Positions 60,378 through 64,000 of a stretch of 64,000 nt of DNA are shown in pieces. The notes under the pieces are model-generated. The model saw only the letters and a list, made by a program, of their open reading frames with translations. It was not told the origin of the DNA and ran no database searches. Source of the stretch: Byssochlamys sp. IMV 00236 (taxonomy: Eukaryota > Ascomycota > Eurotiomycetes > Eurotiales > Thermoascaceae); NCBI GenBank assembly GCA_001931875.2, contig MSJH02000837.1:343627-407626 (forward strand), given 5' to 3'. Both the position numbers and the translations under genes were made by a program. Every line of letters begins with the position of its first letter. Position 1 is the stretch's first letter.

Positions 60378-60707
60378 TATAATAGAGAGAATTAGCGTAA
60401 AGAATATAATTAATTAAGAGATTATATGCTTTTACTTAAAGTCTTTAAAAAGTCTATAAGTAAAGCAGTAGAGAATAGGAAGAAAATACCTTTTAGTTAT
60501 TTAGAATAAAATAATTAGCTTTACCTTTTTATTATTATTCAGTATTAGTTTAGCATTAGATTATTATTGGTTTACTATATTAGTTTATAGCTAGAGCTTC
60601 TCCTTTAGCTCTACTCTAAGCTCTAAAGCTGAATATCTTTCTCTTCTTTCTTAATACCTACTCGCTTAAAGACTCTATGCTAAGTCTTAATATATCTTCC
60701 TATAATA
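60378..60707 (+). repeat. 3' LTR of A2
   Basis: 330 bp, TATAATAGAGAGAATTAGCG to TTCCTATAATA, preceded by the polypurine run AGAGAGAGAAGCTA. Confidence 0.92.
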
Positions 60708-60711
60708 CTAT
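60708..60711. repeat. Target site duplication of A2, right copy (CTAT)
   Basis: Exact repeat of 31766-31769. Element D resumes here. Confidence 0.7.
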
Positions 60712-62100
60712 AAGGCTTTTTAATACTCTTTATAAAGAAACTTAAAGGAAAATAGTAAATATATATTAATTATTAAGCCTTTAATAAGGTATTAATAAAG
60801 AATAAATATTTATTATTAAGAATTTAAGAATTACTAGATATAATTAGCTTAGCTTAATATTTATTTAAGATTAACTTACTATTAAGATATTAGTAAATTT
60901 AAATAAAAGTATTATTAATTCTTAAGACTACTTTTAATACTATCTTTAAAAAATTTAAATAGCTAATAATATTATTTAGACTTATAAATACTCTAGTAAC
61001 TTTTTAAATAATAATAAATATAGTATTATAGAAGTTTACTAACTAGTTTTATATAGTATATTTAAATAATATTCTAATCTTCTTATAAATATTAGAGGAG
61101 TATTATATATATATTAAGGCTATTTTATAAGTATTAAAGAATAATTAATTATATATAAAGCTTAGTAAATATATATTTTTAATACTAGAGTTAAAGTTTT
61201 ATAAATATATTATTAATAATAGCTATATATAACTAATACTTAAGAAGATTAAGGCGATTATAATATAGCCTTAACTTAAAAATATATATAAAATATAATA
61301 ATTCTTAAGACTAGTAATATATTATTAATAATTTATTAAGGACTTTTTTTAAATAGCTATTTTATTATCTAATTTATTAAAGGAAGTAAATAAGATATTA
61401 TATAAAAAAAAGTTTTATCTTATTATATAAAATATAATATATAAAGCTATTTTTCTTTATATTTAAACGGCTCTATTATTTAAGCCTATGCTTATATAAT
61501 TAATTTATAAGAAACTATTTATTATTAAGATAAATGCCTTAGAATAAGCTATTAAAGATATATTAATATAGAAAAATAAAGGAAATATAATATATTCTAT
61601 TATATTTAATAGGTAAAAGTTAAATAATATAGAATTTAATTACTCTATATATAAGAAAGAATTATTAGTAATTAAGTATATATTTTAGCTTTAAAATTAG
61701 TATAGTAATAATAATATAATAATAATAATTCTTATAGACTATAAGAGCTTATAATACCTTTAATTAATTAAAATATACTTAAAATACTTAGTAAAATAAG
61801 TATTAAAGTTTTAAGAATATAATCTAGATATTTAATACTATAGAAGATTTAAGGCTATTATACTAAATACTATTAGCTACTAGCTTAACTTTATAAAGAA
61901 TTAGCTAATAAATATTATAGAATTAATAGCTTAATTAGCTATAATATATAGAGTATTTAAGGATAAATAAGTTATTACTATAATTAAATTCTATAAGAAA
62001 GAAATAGTCTTTAAAAAGAATTAACTTGCAAAATTAATTAAAGAAGAAGCTTTAAGGTTTAAAATATTAACTCTAGAGTTAGATAATATCCTTATATAGA
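60712..62100 (+). pseudogene. Element D RT (rest) and RNase H
   Basis: Continuation of the RT frame from 31769. The catalytic motif reads VYLNNILIF (about 61048-61074) against YLDDI, with both Asp codons now Asn. The palm block FRLINTLVTFQIIINIVLQK (about 60980-61035) matches 'fGl.nAp.tFq..mn.vl'. RNase H shows KKLFIIKINALEQ-like (near 61510) and YSIYKKELLVIKYIFQ (near 61640), matching 'Y...ekElLAi..a...wr'. Standard Ty3/gypsy order, inactivated by RIP. Confidence 0.8.
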
Positions 62101-64000
62101 GATATAAGAATAAGAAGAAGGCGCCTTACCTAGAACTACTATTTAAACGCGATTTAATATACTAAATATATAATAAGTTTAATTACTTAAAATACTTAAG
62201 ATTAAAAGATATTCTCTATATATAAATATAGTAGCTAAATATATAAAAGGATATATAAAATTATATAGTAACTTATTTAAACTATTAAGTTACTTAATAC
62301 CTATAATAGTTACTAGAAAGAGAAAAAGCCTAATATTAAATAAAGATAAGTATCTTACTATTTAAGAGATAAGAAATTAACTTAATTAAATAATTACTTA
62401 TAATACTTAATAGTAATTATTAAATAATTATAGTAATTAATTATACTATAAATTAGCTAATTATAAAGACTTTATTAAATATAATAAAAAAAGTAATTAT
62501 ATAATTTCTTTATAATAAAATCTATATTAATTATAATACTTTATATAAAATTCTTATTAATAATAATTATAATCTGCTTATAAGAGTAATATAATACTAT
62601 CTTAAGCTATTAAAGACTAGATATAAGATAATAATATTATAATATCTATATATAAATAATAAGGTAAAAAACTTAAATAGTATATTAAGATAAATATTAA
62701 TAAAATATCTCTTAGAGAAATTAACCTGCTTATAAGATAAGTATTTCCTATAAATAATCTTTGCAATAAAAATTAAAAAACATATAATATTTAATATTAG
62801 CTTATTTTACTTAATATATAAGATATACTTATAAATTCTAAGTAATAAGATTAATATATTAAATAAAGAGTAATTAATTAAGAATAGTAATAAGCGCCTA
62901 TAGAGAGTAAACTATATATAATTATTAATTAATAAATAATTGCTTAATAAAGCTATATATATATAAAAAATTTAAGATAAAGCTATTATAAAGATAAGCT
63001 TTATAGTTAAAATATAAGTTTTAATTTATAATAAGACTTATTAGAAGTTATAATATAATTAGTTTAAGCTATATTATATTCTTAAGATATATCCTTTAAG
63101 AATATATACTCTAGAGAAACTAAGTAAATAAATACTCTATAACTTAATTAATAGATTAAGATTAATAGAGATAAAGATTAATAATTTAAAGTAGCTATAG
63201 ATATTATTAGCCTATAATTATATCTTAATATAGTAAAAATAGAAGATTAAATAACTTATTAAAATATATAATATTATTAATAGTAATAAACTTACTCCTA
63301 TAATTTATTTAGAGCTATTATTAATAATAAGGGCTAAATAAAAAAAGCGCGAGTATATAAGAATATATCTAGATAAAATAAAGGAGAGAAATAAGATAAT
63401 TAACTATATACTGCAGAAAAGATAATATATTAGGAAAAATATAAAGGTATATAATTAACTTTATCTAGGACTTTAATATAAGTAATATTAAATATATAAA
63501 GAGAACTTATTAAATTAAGAGTTTATTATCTCTTTAAAGATATTATTATAATTAGAAATAAATAAAGAAATAATAAATATATTAAAAGAGAAAGTTATAG
63601 CTAAATAAAATATTAAAAAGCTAGTAGAAATTATTTCTTCTAATTAATTATTTATAATAATTATTAATAACTTTAAGCAGTAAGATAAAGTATTATTAAT
63701 ATAAGGAAATATATAATAAGAAGAAAGAATATCTATAAGAAAAAATATCTATTAATATAAAAAAGGCATTAATAAGGAGAATAGTATAAGAAGCTATATA
63801 AGAACTTAAGCTATAAGGTATAACTAGGCATAGAGAATAGAAGTATTATAGAATAACCTAGTACTATATAAATAAGACTATAATATATATAATGCTAAGA
63901 AATAGAGAGGTATTAATCTAAATATATAATATAGTTAAGGGAATAAGCTAACTATAGCTCTAACTATATAATATTATTATATAATACAGTTATAGATTCT
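62100..64000 (+). pseudogene. Element D integrase and C-terminal extension
   Basis: The frame continues with LNYQVTQYLQQLLERK-like text near 62275. The late integrase core and C-terminal domain are about 62480-63240: KHIIFNISLFYLIYKIY (62768-62820), NKAIYIQKI (62940), FIVKIQVLIYNKTYQKL (63005) and KIYPLRIYTLEKLSKQIL (63085-63140), matching the gypsy barrel 'g.w.l..n.....f..rW.GPy.i.....gtY.L....g..lr.lin..Rlk'. A charged, helical extension stays readable to the window edge (for example NILKEKVIAK near 63570). Truncated by the window, not by mutation. Confidence 0.7.

Larger units (their letters stand above)
31770..60707 (+). mobile_element. Element A2: A-family gypsy copy split by B and A3
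   Basis: Plus-strand copy collinear with A1. LTRs are 31770-32017 plus 40467-40546 (5', split by B) and 60378-60707 (3'). CTAT duplications lie at 31766-31769 and 60708-60711. Subtracting B (8444 bp plus CTAAA) and A3 (10,234 bp plus CTAG) leaves about 10.25 kb, matching A1 and A3. gag and pol run 40570-45316 and 55551-57000; the third frame is 57330-60373. It inserted into the RT of element D. Confidence 0.9.
29257..64000 (+). mobile_element. Element D: Ty3/gypsy retrotransposon, split by A2, runs off the right edge
   Basis: Plus-strand gypsy in two pieces: 29257-31769 (5' LTR, gag, protease, start of RT) and 60708-64000 (rest of RT, RNase H, integrase and C-terminus). The RT frame is continuous across A2: KELLAKRLIQFLISL ends at 31769 and KAF follows at 60712. 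A CTAT duplication flanks A2. The left limit is where homology of A' to A3 stops and LTR-like sequence starts. The 3' LTR lies outside the window, so the LTR assignment rests on position and composition only. Confidence 0.75.

Noticed and set aside
1..64000. Mitochondrial or Plasmodium/Dictyostelium-type genomic DNA as explanation for the AT richness
   Set aside because: Nearly all identifiable content is Ty3/gypsy, Ty1/copia and Helitron DNA with directed CpA to TpA decay, which is the fungal RIP pattern; no organelle gene, tRNA or rRNA was seen.

Overview
The window is a wholly repetitive, extremely A+T-rich block. By eye G+C is only about a fifth to a quarter; TA steps dominate, and CA and TG steps are scarce. 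No intact gene, tRNA, rRNA or CRISPR array was found. Nearly every reading frame that can be recognised is punctuated by TAA/TAG at positions where relatives carry Gln or Trp, with His/Cys to Tyr, Asp to Asn and Gly to Arg changes. This is the signature of repeat-induced point mutation (RIP, CpA to TpA), which points to an AT-rich compartment of a filamentous ascomycete (Pezizomycotina). The genus cannot be told from this sequence alone.

Layout. 1-4830 is a plus-strand Helitron (Rep plus Pif1-type helicase), followed at about 5000-6520 by a second degenerate plus-strand frame. 6640-7090 is a less A+T-rich strip with small tandem and inverted repeats. 7297-7610 is an old LTR relic. From 8279 to the right edge the window is one nest of LTR retrotransposons. 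A minus-strand Ty1/copia remnant (E, 25243-28442) is the visible host. Gypsy element C (minus, 8279-25237, 5-bp duplication ATAAG) inserted at its left, and C was itself split by A1 (plus, 10165-20431, duplication TTAG). To the right, E was entered by a diverged A-type element (A', minus, from 28443), A' by gypsy element D (plus, about 29257 to beyond 64000), D by A2 (plus, 31770-60707, duplication CTAT), and A2 twice: by B (plus, 32018-40461, duplication CTAAA, inside the 5' LTR) and by A3 (minus, 45317-55550, duplication CTAG, inside pol). Removing the insertions rejoins each host reading frame.

Family A is the most striking. Three near full-length copies of about 10.25 kb have 328-337 bp LTRs and 4-bp target duplications. 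They carry gag and pol plus a third reading frame of about 900-1000 codons between integrase and the 3' LTR. I do not recognise that protein. Element B also carries an unexplained frame downstream of its chromodomain.

The products would once have worked as retrotransposon polyproteins (capsid, protease, reverse transcriptase/RNase H, integrase) and as a rolling-circle Helitron transposase. All copies are now inactivated; catalytic residues are lost in every reverse transcriptase examined. Boundaries marked by matched LTRs and target duplications are reliable to within a few bases. Domain limits inside the elements are approximate because they were read by eye through many stops and some frame shifts.
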